Assembly (NCBI RefSeq): GCF_017921975.2
Contig: NZ_JAGEMO020000007.1
Location: 62,001 to 126,000, forward strand
Direction: 5' to 3'
Source: Hymenobacter terricola
GTDB taxonomy: Bacteria; Bacteroidota; Bacteroidia; Cytophagales; Hymenobacteraceae
DNA length: 64,000 bases
Shown here: one piece after another, positions 32,150-42,300 of the stretch
How positions within the stretch are numbered: the stretch's first letter is position 1
Layout: the number at the start of each line of letters is the position of its first letter
Translations under genes and position numbers: made by a program
Notes under the pieces: generated by a model
Database searches by the model: none
What the model was told of the DNA's origin: nothing
What the model saw: only the letters and a program-made list of their open reading frames with translations

Positions 32150-34699
32150 CGCCATCATCGCCTCGCGCTCCTTGATGCGCACATCGTTGTTCACGGCCGT
32201 GGGCACCACCGTCACCACCACGTATTTTGAGGTGGGCGTGTTGCTCACTTTGGCCACGCTGCCGATGGGCACCAGCGGGTTAGCCTCCGGAAAGTAGGCG
32301 CAGACGTTGCCTTTCGGGATGTCGTAGGGCACGGCCACGAACTTCTCCACGCGCCGCTCCTCGTCCTGGAAGTGGCTGGTGATGTCGATGAGGTCTTTGG
32401 CTTTGATGCTGCGGGCGGCCATGTCGGCCGGGTTCATGAACAGCACGCGGCGCTCGCCGTGGATGCCCCGGTACCGGTCGTTGTACTCGTAAATGGTGGT
32501 GTTGAACTGGTCGTGCGAGCGCACCGTCATCAGGATAAGTTGGTCGGGGGCCACTTCGGGCCGCTCCAGCGTGGTTTTGGTGAAGTGGGCCTTGCCATCG
32601 GGCGTGGTGAACTTGCGCTCGCGCGGGCCATTGGGCAGGTAGAAGCCGCCCGGCTGCCGAAGCTTCTCGTTGAACTTCTCGAAACCCGGAATGACGCGGG
32701 AAATATGGTCGCGGATGACGTCGTAATTCTCCGTCATGGCCACCCAGTCGGCGATGTTGGTTTTTTCGCCCAGCGTGGCAATGGCCATGCCGCTGATGAT
32801 GGCGATTTCGCTCATCATCTCGCCCGCCAGCGGCACCAGGATGCCTTTGTTCTGGCTCACCACGCCCATGGAGTTTTCGCAGCTGGTCATCTGATGGCCA
32901 GACTTCTGCATGTCGATATCGACGTGCGCAAAGCAGGGCAGCAGCAGGCTGGTTTCGCCCGTGGTGAGGTGGCCGCGGTTGAGCTTGGTGCCCACGAAAA
33001 CGGTCAGCTTCTGCTTGCGCATGGCTTCGGCGATGAGCTCGGTATCGGGGCCGGCGGCCAGCAGGTTGCCGCCCAGGCCGAAGTACACCTTGGTCATGCC
33101 CAGGTGCATGGCCTTGATGGCTTCCACCACATCGAACCCGTCTTTGGTGGGCGGGGTGAAGTTGAATTCCTTTTGCAGCCCGTCCATGAAGGATTTCGGC
33201 ATGCGCTCCCACACGCCCATCGTGCGGTCGCCCTGCACGTTGGAGTGGCCGCGCACCGGGCAGGTGCCCGCGCCGGGCTTGCCGATGGCGCCCTTCATGA
33301 GGTGCAGATTCACGATTTCCTGAATCGTCTGCACGCCCTGGCGCTGCTGCGTCACGCCCATGGCCCAGCAGGTAATAATCTTCTGCTTGTGGGCAATGAG
33401 GTTGGCCGCTTCGAGCAATTGGGCCCGGCTGATGCCGCTTACTTCCTCAATTTCCTCCCAGCCGGTGCTGCGGATATTCTGCTCAAACTCGGGGAAACCA
33501 ACCGTGAATTCGTCGATGAACCTGCGGTCCACCACCTGGCCGGGGTTCATATCCTCGGCTTCAAACAAGTGCTTCATGATGCCGCGCAGCAGGGCCATGT
33601 CGCCGTCCACTTTCACTTGCAGGAACACGTCCGTGATTTGCGTGCCGTCGCCCAGCAGGGCGCCCAGCGCCTTGAGCGGGTTCATGAAATCCTGCGGGTT
33701 GCGGAAGTGGTTGAGGCCGGCTTCAATGAGCGGGTTTACGGCAATGATTTTGGCCCCGTTGCGCTTGGCAATCTGTAGGGCCGAGAGCATGCGCGGGTGG
33801 TTGGTGCCGGGGTTCTGGCCGATGATGAGGATGACCTCGGCCTCGTGCAAGTCGTTGAGCGTCACCGAACCTTTGCCCAGGCCCAGCGTAGGACTGAGGG
33901 CCGAACCGCTGCTCTCGTGGCACATATTGGAGCAGTCGGGCAGGTTATTGGTGCCGAACTGGCGGGCGAAGAGCTGGAACAGGAAGGCCGGCTCGTTCGG
34001 CACTTTGCCGGAGGTGTAAAACACGGCTTCGTTCGGCGATTCACAGGCGTTCAGCTCTTTGGCGATGATGTCGAAGACATCGGGCCAGGCGATGGGCGAG
34101 TAGTGGTTGTCGCCGGGGCGCTTCACCAGGGGGTGCGTGAGGCGGCCGGCGTTGTTCTGGTCGCGGTCGGTCATGCGCGAGAGCTCGGCCAGGCTGTGAT
34201 TGGCGAAAAACTCGGGACCGGCGGCCTTGTCGTCGGCATCGGAAGCAGTGGCTTTGGCGCCGTTCTCGCAGAATTCGGCCACCGAGCGGTGCTCGTCCGG
34301 GTCGGGCCAGGCGCAGCTGGAGCAGTCGAACCCGTTTTTCTGGTTGAGGCCCAGCAGGGCCTTGGTGCCGCGCCCCACGCCGCCCTCCGTCCAGCTGAAC
34401 TGCATGGATTTGATGACGGCCGTGACACCGGCCGCAATCTTCTCGCGGGCTTCCAGCTTGAGGCCGGTGAGGGCTTCGGGCGGCTGGGCCAGGATTGGGT
34501 AGCGGTACTTGGCCGTGGCCACATCGGGAGCGGGAATGTGGGTGTGGATGTGGGTATCCTGCGGCTCAGTGCGGTAATGGTCGGGCGCGGGGGCCCTGCC
34601 CTGGTCGGGCCGCTCGCCGCTTTTGGGGGCGTTTTCAGCTTTCTGCTCCTGAGCCTTGCCGGCTTTACCGGGGTCTGTTTTAGGGGATTCTTCCATCAT
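32147..34699 (-). CDS. FdhA/YdeP-type molybdopterin oxidoreductase, alpha subunit
   Basis: 850 residues. Belongs to the formate-dehydrogenase-like alpha family (YdeP), with the typical start NGFDCSSCAWPDPDEHRS and EFCENGAKA, central molybdopterin contacts (SSGSALSPTLGLGKGSVTLND, NPGTNHPRML, GHSNVQGDRTMG) and the C-terminal dinucleotide-binding beta barrel (LMTVRSHDQFNTTIYEYN, NRYRGI-like DRYRGIHGERR). Related proteins use a bis-MGD cofactor; the true substrate of YdeP relatives is not established. FdhD and a MOT1-like molybdate carrier are nearby, supporting a Mo role. First 45 residues are a charged linker. Confidence 0.92.
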   Translation of the reverse strand: MMEESPKTDPGKAGKAQEQKAENAPKSGERPDQGRAPAPDHYRTEPQDTHIHTHIPAPDVATAKYRYPILAQPPEALTGLKLEAREKIAAGVTAVIKSMQFSWTEGGVGRGTKALLGLNQKNGFDCSSCAWPDPDEHRSVAEFCENGAKATASDADDKAAGPEFFANHSLAELSRMTDRDQNNAGRLTHPLVKRPGDNHYSPIAWPDVFDIIAKELNACESPNEAVFYTSGKVPNEPAFLFQLFARQFGTNNLPDCSNMCHESSGSALSPTLGLGKGSVTLNDLHEAEVILIIGQNPGTNHPRMLSALQIAKRNGAKIIAVNPLIEAGLNHFRNPQDFMNPLKALGALLGDGTQITDVFLQVKVDGDMALLRGIMKHLFEAEDMNPGQVVDRRFIDEFTVGFPEFEQNIRSTGWEEIEEVSGISRAQLLEAANLIAHKQKIITCWAMGVTQQRQGVQTIQEIVNLHLMKGAIGKPGAGTCPVRGHSNVQGDRTMGVWERMPKSFMDGLQKEFNFTPPTKDGFDVVEAIKAMHLGMTKVYFGLGGNLLAAGPDTELIAEAMRKQKLTVFVGTKLNRGHLTTGETSLLLPCFAHVDIDMQKSGHQMTSCENSMGVVSQNKGILVPLAGEMMSEIAIISGMAIATLGEKTNIADWVAMTENYDVIRDHISRVIPGFEKFNEKLRQPGGFYLPNGPRERKFTTPDGKAHFTKTTLERPEVAPDQLILMTVRSHDQFNTTIYEYNDRYRGIHGERRVLFMNPADMAARSIKAKDLIDITSHFQDEERRVEKFVAVPYDIPKGNVCAYFPEANPLVPIGSVAKVSNTPTSKYVVVTVVPTAVNNDVRIKEREAMMA

Positions 34700-34700
34700 T

Positions 34701-34808
34701 TGAGTTAAAAGTTAAAAGCTATGAGTTAAAAGTTGCCGAAAATATTGAGAGCTTATCGGCTGTAACCAGCCCTTTTTTAACTCCCAACTTTTAACTTTTA
34801 ACTTCCTA
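34701..34808. repeat. AT-rich GTTAAAA heptad inverted repeat
   Basis: Left arm GAGTTAAAAGTTAAAAGC and so on; right arm AACTCCCAACTTTTAACTT ends at the stop codon CTA (34806-34808, TAG on the minus strand) of the next gene. The spacer between the two co-directional genes is this element. Confidence 0.8.
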
Positions 34809-35153
34809 ATGGCGGCAGTCCAGGTCCTTCTCAACCAGAATACGGAGGTGCTGATTTTCAGCCAATGGCAGCGCATGCGAAAAACCATTCTGGTCGGTTT
34901 CGAGCCAAGCCCGGGCCAGGGCAAACGGCACCAGCACAGTGAGCGCGCCCGGCTCGTAGTGCACCTGCACGGGTTCTTCGTTGGGGAGGGTCTGGGCGGG
35001 CTCCGAGCCGCGCTCCAGGGCGTAGGTCAGGCGTTGCGCGGGGCCGAGGCCGAAGTGCACCGCGCCCTCCACGCGCCCTGTTGAGGCAAATTCGTCCAGC
35101 TCGCCCTGGGAGAGGCGCAGGCGCAGGGTGTCGTCTTCAATCCGGAGTTTCAT
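34806..35153 (-). CDS. Small conserved protein found beside FdhA-like oxidoreductases
   Basis: 115 residues, no signal peptide or membrane segment. Begins MKLRIEDDTLRLRLSQGELDE and is rich in short beta strands and acidic residues; no metal motif apart from a final DCRH. Resembles the DUF7009-type proteins encoded with fdhA and fdhD in Bacteroidota; no function is established. Position between fdhD and the FdhA-like gene, all leftward, suggests an accessory or chaperone role in molybdoenzyme maturation (inference). Confidence 0.6.
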   Translation of the reverse strand: MKLRIEDDTLRLRLSQGELDEFASTGRVEGAVHFGLGPAQRLTYALERGSEPAQTLPNEEPVQVHYEPGALTVLVPFALARAWLETDQNGFSHALPLAENQHLRILVEKDLDCRH

Positions 35154-35155
35154 TT

Positions 35156-35287
35156 CATTTAAGAATTAACATGTAACATGTAGTACCCCGTCGGCATGGC
35201 CTTGGCGCTGGCGCTGGTATTACGGGCGGCCCAGGTGGTTTGTTGATTCTTGATTTTCAATTGTTAACTGTTCATTGATAAATGTTA
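35156..35287. repeat. Seven-base-periodic inverted repeat
   Basis: Left arm CATTTAAGAATTAACATGTA; right arm, complemented, CATTTATCAATGAACAGTTA. The right arm abuts the fdhD stop (TTA at 35285-35287, TAA on minus). The central 50 bp are GC-rich and unrelated. Confidence 0.65.
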
Positions 35288-36154
35288 AAGGACCAGCCGC
35301 CAGCCGTGGCTGTAGATGTTGAACCGTTCGTTGCGCACGAAACCCAGCACCGTCATCCCGAAGCTTTCGGCTGCCTGCACGGCTAAGCTACTGGGGGCAC
35401 CCACGGCCGCCAGAATCCCAATGCCGGCCGCCGCCGCTTTCTGCACCAGCTCGAAGCTGGCCCGGCCGCTCACCAGCAATACGTGCTGGTGCAGGGGCAG
35501 CCACCCGGCCAGTAGCGCGGCGCCAATTACCTTGTCCAGCGCGTTGTGGCGGCCCACGTCTTCGCGCAGCAGCAGCAGCTCGCCTTCCGGCGAAAACAGC
35601 GCCGAGGCGTGCTGCCCGCCCGTTTGCTCGAAGCCAGCCTGGGCGGCGCGCAGCTTCTCGGGCAGCTGGTGCACCACGGCGTAGTGCAGGTGCGGGCCCT
35701 CGGTGGGCAACACCGGGCAGGAGGCAGTACGCACGGCATCGATGCTGGTTTTGCCGCACACGCCGCAGCTGGAGCTGGTGTAAAAATGCCGCTCCATGGC
35801 CGCGAAATTGACTTTTACGTGGGCGGCCAGCTCGGCGCGGACTACGTTGCCGGCTTCTTCGGCCTTCTGCACATCGGGGCAGGGAATGATGCCGAGCAGG
35901 TCGGCCTTGGCCTGGATGATGCCTTCGGTGAGCAGGAAGCCGGCGGCCAGTTCCTCGTCATTGCCGGGCGTGCGCATGGTCACGGACAGGGTGCGGTGCC
36001 GGCGCTGGCCATCGGTTTCGTAGCCGATGCGGATTTCCAGCGGTTCCTCGGCGGCCAGCTGGTCGGAGGCGGGCACGGGCGGGCCGGAGCCGCTCACCTT
36101 TTGGATGGTGACGAATTCGTAGCTGGCGGCGGGCAGGAGGATGGCGGGTTGCAT
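35285..36154 (-). CDS. fdhD: Formate dehydrogenase accessory sulfurtransferase FdhD
   Basis: 289 residues. FdhD passes sulfur from IscS to the bis-MGD cofactor of formate dehydrogenases. Motifs: SSSCGVCGK with the sulfur-carrying Cys130 and Cys133, GGQHASALF, REDVGRHNALDKVIG and LLVSGRASFELVQKA. ATG 36154 (MQPAILLP) fits; earlier codons overlap the repeat at 36226. First gene of the leftward fdhD-small protein-fdhA unit. Confidence 0.94.
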   Translation of the reverse strand: MQPAILLPAASYEFVTIQKVSGSGPPVPASDQLAAEEPLEIRIGYETDGQRRHRTLSVTMRTPGNDEELAAGFLLTEGIIQAKADLLGIIPCPDVQKAEEAGNVVRAELAAHVKVNFAAMERHFYTSSSCGVCGKTSIDAVRTASCPVLPTEGPHLHYAVVHQLPEKLRAAQAGFEQTGGQHASALFSPEGELLLLREDVGRHNALDKVIGAALLAGWLPLHQHVLLVSGRASFELVQKAAAAGIGILAAVGAPSSLAVQAAESFGMTVLGFVRNERFNIYSHGWRLVL

Positions 36155-36225
36155 GGGTGGGCAGACTGAATTTGGGCCAACGAACGACAGCATATAAGCG
36201 CGAAAGCATGGCGTGGGTTTACGGT

Positions 36226-36337
36226 TGGAACGCGCCATGGCGCGTTCGGGCGTTGTATGATTCCGGCTGCCACTTATTTGCCCCGTACGTTTGGATTGTA
36301 CTCGTTCACCGATTGAACGCGCCGTGGCGCGTTCCTA
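36226..36337. repeat. GAACGCGCCATGGCGCGTTC pair 1
   Basis: Perfect 20-bp palindrome at 36228-36247 and GAACGCGCCGTGGCGCGTTC at 36315-36334, inverted relative to each other at their edges (TTGG outside left, CCTAC outside right). Lies in the divergent spacer of fdhD and the dicarboxylate symporter. Confidence 0.92.
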
Positions 36338-36343
36338 CCGCCT

Positions 36344-37636
36344 ATGAAACTTCGCAAAATCACCCGCAACCTCACGCTTTGGGTGCTGCTGGCCATTGTG
36401 GCCGGGGCGCTGCTGGGCCACTTCCGGCCGGCTACGGCCGTGCAGATGGAGCCGCTGGGCAAGCGGTTTATCGACGTGGTGAAGCTGTTCATCAACCCCA
36501 TTATCTTCCTTACCATCACGCTTGGCATCAGCACAATGGGGGATTTGAAGAAGGTGGGGCGCATTGGGGGCAAGGCGCTGCTGTACTTTGAAATTGTGAC
36601 TACGCTGGCCCTGCTCATTGGCGTAGGCGCGGCAGCGCTGGTGCGGCCGGGGGCGGGAGTGGCCACGGGCAAGCTCAATGCTGAGAAGGTGGGCGAGTTC
36701 ACGAAGCGGGCCACGGAGTTTTCGTGGGGGCACTTCCTGGCCGATAATCTTACGCTGCAAGTCCTCCTCATAGCCATCCTGCTGGGCATTGTGCTCAGCA
36801 AATACGCCGGCCGCAAGCCCATCATTCACTTCCTGAAAGAGGCTTCGAAATACGTATTCCGGGGGCTGCACCTGGTGATGCTGCTGGCGCCCATCGGCGC
36901 GTTTGGGGGCATGGCTTTTACCATTGGCAAGTACGGCATTGCCACGCTGCTGCCGCTGGGCAAGCTTATGGTGACGGTGTATCTGACCATGGGGGTGTTC
37001 GTTTTTCTGGTGCTGGGAGCCATTCTGCGCTACTGCGGCATTGGCATGTGGTCGTTTCTCACCTACATCAAGGCCGAGCTGCTGATTGTACTGGGCACTT
37101 CTTCTTCCGAAGCCGGCCTGCCGGGCCTGATGGAAAAGCTGGAGGCCATGGGCTGCGCGCAGCCGGTGGTGGGGCTGGTGGTGCCCACGGGCTACTCCTT
37201 CAACCTCGACGGCACCACCATCTACCTCTCGCTTTCGACGCTGTTTCTGGCCCAGGTATTCCACGTTGATTTATCAGGAGCCCAGATTCTGACCATGATG
37301 GGCATTCTGATGGTGACCTCGAAAGGCGCGGCCGGGGTGGCGGGCAGCGGCTTCGTGGTGCTGGCCAGCACGCTCACGGCCATGAAGGCGATTCCGGTGG
37401 AGGGCCTGGCCCTGCTGCTGGGCGTGGACCGGTTTATGTCGGAAGCGCGCAGCATCACCAACTTCATCGGCAACGGGGTGGCAACTGTTTTCCTGGCGCA
37501 TAATGAAGGCGAGCTGGACCACGAAATGGCCGTCGAAGCCCTGGGCAAGCGCCTGCAACCCTTGCGCCTGCGCCGCCGCCGGGGCCTCACCAGCGGCGAA
37601 TACCTGGGCGAAGTGGCCGAAGAAGCCGCCCCGTAG
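36344..37636 (+). CDS. Dicarboxylate/amino-acid:cation symporter (DctA/GltP family)
   Basis: 430 residues with about eight membrane helices plus two re-entrant loops. Motifs: FINPIIFLTITLGISTMG, TSSSEAGLPGLMEKLEAMG (serine-rich loop; TSSSE), VVPTGYSFNLDGTTIYLS and LTSKGAAGVAGSGFVVLAST-like. Imports C4-dicarboxylates or glutamate with Na+ or H+. ATG at 36344. Its TAG stop (37634-37636) is the first base triplet of the next palindrome pair. Confidence 0.95.
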   Translation: MKLRKITRNLTLWVLLAIVAGALLGHFRPATAVQMEPLGKRFIDVVKLFINPIIFLTITLGISTMGDLKKVGRIGGKALLYFEIVTTLALLIGVGAAALVRPGAGVATGKLNAEKVGEFTKRATEFSWGHFLADNLTLQVLLIAILLGIVLSKYAGRKPIIHFLKEASKYVFRGLHLVMLLAPIGAFGGMAFTIGKYGIATLLPLGKLMVTVYLTMGVFVFLVLGAILRYCGIGMWSFLTYIKAELLIVLGTSSSEAGLPGLMEKLEAMGCAQPVVGLVVPTGYSFNLDGTTIYLSLSTLFLAQVFHVDLSGAQILTMMGILMVTSKGAAGVAGSGFVVLASTLTAMKAIPVEGLALLLGVDRFMSEARSITNFIGNGVATVFLAHNEGELDHEMAVEALGKRLQPLRLRRRRGLTSGEYLGEVAEEAAP

Positions 37637-37743
37637 GAACGCGCCACGGCGCGTTCAGTCGTTGTAAAAACCCGTTAAACCAGCGTCGAACAACCGGCCG
37701 CACCAAACCGTTGAACGACCAAATGCGCCGTGGCGCGTTCCTA
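37634..37743. repeat. GAACGCGCCATGGCGCGTTC pair 2
   Basis: GAACGCGCCACGGCGCGTTC at 37637-37656 and AAATGCGCCGTGGCGCGTTC at 37721-37740. The outer TAG at 37634 is the symporter stop. The pair fills the spacer to the next gene, 10 nt from its ATG. Confidence 0.92.
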
Positions 37744-37753
37744 CATTGCCTCA

Positions 37754-38932
37754 ATGCAGCCTCCTACGCTCCCGCCGCCCGCTCCCGCCCGCCCGCCCAT
37801 CCGCTTCGACCGCAACGAGCTGGCCGGCGCGTTTGGCGACCTCGGCACCGACTTGCCGCTGCTCATCGGCGTCATCGCCGCGTCGGGCATCGACAGCGCT
37901 TCGGTGCTGATTCTGTTCGGGCTGATGCAGGTTTTCACCGGGCTGTGGTACCGCATGCCCATGCCCGTACAGCCGCTCAAGGCCTTCGCGGCGCTGGTTA
38001 TTGCCCAGAAAATCCCGGGTCGGGTCATTTTTGGCGGGGGGCTGGCCATTGGCATCAGCATGTTTTTTCTGTCGGTAACCGGGCTGATTGATGGGCTGGC
38101 GCGGCTGGTGCCCAAGGCCGTGGTGCGCGGCATTCAGTTTGGGCTGGCGCTGCAGCTGGCTACTTTGGCGCTCACGAAATACGTGGGTTCCGATGGCGCG
38201 GCCGGCTATGCGCTGGCGGCGGCGGCCTTTGTGGTGACGGTGGGGCTGTTTGGCAACCGGCGCTGGCCGGCAGCGCTCATTGTCATTGCGCTGGGCGTGG
38301 CGTATGCGCTGGTTTTCAAGCTCGATTTCGCGGCGGCGCAAAAGGCGGTGGGCCTGCACCTGCCCACCTGGCACCTGCCCCAGTCGGCCGATATCCTCAC
38401 CGGCGCCCTGCTGCTGGCGCTGCCCCAGATTCCGCTGTCGCTTGGCAATTCCATTCTGGCCACCAGGCAGGTGGCGCAGGATTTATTCCCGGAGCGGGAG
38501 CCCCTCACGATTAAGAAAATCAGCTTCACCTACGCCCTGATGAACCTCGCGAACCCGTTTTTCGGCGGCTTTCCGGTGTGCCACGGCTCGGGCGGCATGG
38601 TGGGGCACTATGCGTTTGGGGCGCGCACGGGCGGCTCAGTGGTCATTTACGGCAGCATTTTCCTGGTGATGGGCCTGTTTTTCAGCCAGGGCTTTGCCGA
38701 CGTGGTGCAGATTTTTCCGCTGCCGGTGCTGGGGGTTTTGCTGTTGTTCGAGGCCCTGTCGCTGGCCACGCTGCTGCGCGACATCAGCGGCCAGCGCTCC
38801 GATTTGCTGGTGGCGCTGCTGGTGGGCCTGCTCTGCGCCGGGCTGCCGTATGGCTACCTGGTGGGCCTCATCGTGGGCACCGGCGTGTACTATGCCATGC
38901 AGCGCGGCTGGGTGGGCCTGGGAAAACATTAG
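37754..38932 (+). CDS. MOT1-like molybdate/sulfate transporter
   Basis: 392 residues, about ten membrane helices. MOT1-type motifs: ELAGAFGDLGTDLPLLIG at the N-terminus and CHGSGGMVGHYAFGARTGG near helix 8, which define molybdate transporters of the sulfate-permease relatives without a STAS domain. Import of molybdate would supply the FdhA-like enzyme and FdhD 2 kb away (inference from context). ATG 37754; the frame also extends through the upstream palindrome as MARSYIAS, judged non-native. Confidence 0.85.
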   Translation: MQPPTLPPPAPARPPIRFDRNELAGAFGDLGTDLPLLIGVIAASGIDSASVLILFGLMQVFTGLWYRMPMPVQPLKAFAALVIAQKIPGRVIFGGGLAIGISMFFLSVTGLIDGLARLVPKAVVRGIQFGLALQLATLALTKYVGSDGAAGYALAAAAFVVTVGLFGNRRWPAALIVIALGVAYALVFKLDFAAAQKAVGLHLPTWHLPQSADILTGALLLALPQIPLSLGNSILATRQVAQDLFPEREPLTIKKISFTYALMNLANPFFGGFPVCHGSGGMVGHYAFGARTGGSVVIYGSIFLVMGLFFSQGFADVVQIFPLPVLGVLLLFEALSLATLLRDISGQRSDLLVALLVGLLCAGLPYGYLVGLIVGTGVYYAMQRGWVGLGKH

Positions 38933-39333
38933 CCGGGGCGATTTAGGGCGCAAACCCGGCGTTACCAACGCTGGTGATGCTGCCTTTGGCGCCAAACCCT
39001 CTTCCCATAGTTTGGGAAGCTGCCTTTGGCGTCAAAAGTACCTCCCCCATTTCCGGGGCGCGTTGGTCCCACTCCCTCGCGGTCCGGCCACGCAGCCGGC
39101 GATAACCGTTGCACCGGAGCGGCATAATTTGATAACGCCCGGCCAGGCATAGTTTATCGATTCCCAGAACCAATTGCACCTACATTAGCCGTGGAATTAC
39201 TTCGCTATTTTCTTGAATCGATGATTATTCATCGTAATTCGCACCCGCATCCAGCCCAGGCCTTGCCTGCTCGACCTGGATTGTTGCGCTAACTTATTTC
39301 CTTTCATCACTTTTCACATTTTTCAATCTGCTT
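38933..39333. other. Upstream region of the VCBS surface-protein gene
   Basis: 401 bp. Holds a two-copy 40-nt tandem repeat (38979-39037) and then AT-rich DNA from 39180 (CTATTTTCTTGAATCGATGA, TAACTTATTTCC) that is likely the promoter zone. I see no small gene. Confidence 0.5.
38979..39037. repeat. 40-nt tandem repeat with GCTGCCTTTGGCG
   Basis: GCTGCCTTTGGCG at 38979 and 39019, period 40, with a TTCCCATAGTTTGGGAA inverted word between them. Confidence 0.7.
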
Positions 39334-42300
39334 ATGACTTTACTTCGACTCTCTCATTTGGGTTCTTCTGCCGCGCCGCGCTGGGCCGGCGGCCTCACGG
39401 TAGCGCTCCTGGCGGGACTAGCTGCGCCCGCGGGGGCCCAAACGGCGGGCCGCATCGGCGATATGAACATGGCACCGGCCGGTGTGGCGCAAGCGGCGAA
39501 CCAGGTGGCGGCCCCGCCAATTCCAATGGCGGTACCGGCGCCTACCGTGCGGCGCGACATCCTTTCCGGGCCCACCGTTACGGCCCTGGCGCCCACCCGC
39601 AACCTGCGCAACACCCCGCGCCCGGGCAACGTCGCCGCCACGTTTTCGGAAGCCCTGGCCAACACCGCCGCCACCCAGGGGGCCCTGAAAGTATACAGCG
39701 CGCAGCGCGGCGGCAAAGTAGCCGGCACGGCCGTTGTAAGCGGCAGCACCCTCACGTTCGACCCGAGCACCGACTTCCAGGCGGGCGAAACCGTTTCGGC
39801 CACCATTACCACGGGCGTGCAAGGGGCGAGCGGCAACCTGGCCCAGCCGCAGGTGTTTCAGTTTATCGCGGCCGTGGGCGGGGGCAGCGCCAACCTGTCG
39901 ACTCCGGCGGCTACTTCGGAGGTTACCACCGGTGCCCAATCTTTCAACCTGGCCAGCGGCGACGTGGACGGCGACGGCGACCTCGACCTGCTGGTGCCTG
40001 CTACGGGGGGCAACAGTGTCAGCATTCGGTTGAACAACGGCCTGAACAGCACCAATTTCGTGGCTCCGGCCACCAACTCCCAGGTGAGCGTGGTTAATAC
40101 GCCCCGCACCGTGGTGCTGGGCGATATCGACGGCGACGGCGACCTGGATATGGTGGCGACCTCAAACTTTGGTGGCAACAGCGTCAGCGTGCGGGTAAAC
40201 AACGGCAGCGGCGTATTCTCGGCCCCGGCCTCCACCCCCGAAGTAACCGTGGGGAACTGGCCCCTGACCGCCGCCCTGGGCGACGTGGACGGCGACGGCG
40301 ACCTCGACCTGCTGGTTGGCAACAACAACGATAACACGGTCAGCGTCCGCATCAACAGCGGGCTGAACAGCGGTGCTTTCGTCACGCCGGCTACCGGCGC
40401 AACGGTCAGTATTGCGGCTTTTCCCCTCGGCATGGCCATCGGTGACGTGGATGGCGACGGCGACCTGGATTTTTTCACCGCCTCCTACGGGGGCGGGACC
40501 GGCAACACGGTCAGCCTGCGGCTCAACAACGGCAACGGAGTATTTTCCGCGCCCGCCGTCGGGGCCGAAATCACCGTGGGCATCGCCCCCGTGCAGGTAG
40601 CCGTGGGCGACGTGGACGCGGATGGCGACCTGGATATGGTGACCTGCAACTACTACTCCAACACCATCAGCGTACGCCTCAACAACGGCAGCGGCACCTT
40701 TCTGACGCCCGCGGCCAATGCGGAAGTAGGCGTGGGGACTAACCCCGAGCACGTGGCGCTCGCCGACGTGAACGGCGACGGCTATCTGGACTTGCTCTCG
40801 GCCGACCAAAACTCCAACGGCGTGAGCATCCGGCTCAACAATGGCAGTGGCGTGTTTGCCGCGCCGGCTACTAACGCGCAGGTTTCCGTCGGGTCTCAGC
40901 CGTCGGGACTGGCCGTGGGCGACCTCGACGGCGACGGCGACATGGACTTTGCAACCGGCAACTATGGCTCCGCCAACACCAGCATCCGGCTGAACCAGGG
41001 CTCGCCCGACCTGGTCGTGTCCACGCCCCAGAACGTGAGCGGCACGTACAATAACGTGACCGTGACCAGCACCGGCGTGGCTACCCTGACGGGGCTGCTA
41101 ACAGTAGCCACCACCCTGACCGTGCAACCGGGCGGCACGCTGAACACGGCCTGCCAGGCCCTCACCGGTCCGGGCACCTTCACCTTGCAGGGCGGCGCCA
41201 CGCTGGGCATCTGCGACCCGGCCGGTATCAGCACCTCCGGCGCCACGGGAGCCGTGCAGCTCATGGGTGCCCGGTCCTTCAGCCCCGACGCCAGCTATAC
41301 CTACAACGGCACGGCCGCCCAGGTGACGGGCTCCGGCCTGCCGCCGCAGGTGCGCAACCTCACCACCACCAATGCCAATAGCGTCACGCTTAGCGCCCCG
41401 GTCAACATCGCGCAGGTGGTGACGGTGGGCGGCGCGGGGGCCCTGGCCCTGAATGTTCAGCGGCTCGTGCTGCTGTCCAGCGCGGCCGGCACGGCCCTGC
41501 TCGTCAACAGCGGCACGGGCGTCGTAACCGGCAGCACGGGCGTGCAGCAGCGCTACATCGACGGCAGCGGCAACCCGGCCGGCATCGGCTACCGCCAGTT
41601 TGCTTCGCCCACAGCGGGCAGCACCGTGGCCGACCTGACCACCCCGGGCTTCGCGCCCAGCGTGAACAGCGGCTACAATACCTCGCTCGCGCCCCTGGCC
41701 TTCACGCCTTTCCCAAACGTATTCAGCTACGACGAAAGCCGCCTGGCGAACGCGGCCACGGGCATTGCCGTCTTCGACAAAGGCTGGCAGTCGCCGGGGA
41801 GCACCGCCGACCCCATGCCCTTTGGCAAGGGCTTCACCGTGAATATTGCCAACTCGGCCGTGGTTGATTTCGAGGGGCAATTCGGCCAGGGCAACGGCAC
41901 GATTACCGGCATTGTTCGCTCGAATCCCATTCCGGCCGCCGGCCCCACCGACCAAACCGGCTGGAACCTGATTGGCAACCCCTACCCTTCGCCCCTGGAT
42001 TGGGGCACGGTGAGCTCGGCCAGCCGCCCCAACGTGGAAGGCGCCGTCTACGTGTTCCAGAGCACCAGCCAATACGGCGGCGTGTACCATTCCTTCGTGA
42101 ATGGCGTGGGCGCGGGCACCGGGCTCATTGCCGCCGGCCAGGCCTTCTTCGTGCGGGCCAGCACCGCCGGCACGGCCGGCAGCATTGCCCTCACCAACGC
42201 CAACCGCCAGACGACCTTCGCCGGCCAGCCGGTGTTCCAGCGCTCCACCAGCACCAATCCCCAGGTGCAGCTCACGCTGAGCAACGCCGCCGCCACCCTC

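Noticed and set aside
37730..37753. N-terminal MARSY extension on the MOT1-like gene, and the same on metF
   Set aside because: The codons come from the palindrome GCCATGGCGCGTTCCTAC; the family N-termini begin at the following ATG.
39900..41010. Tandem DNA repeat in the VCBS gene as a mobile feature
   Set aside because: The repeats are protein-level VCBS units with divergent DNA, normal for the family.
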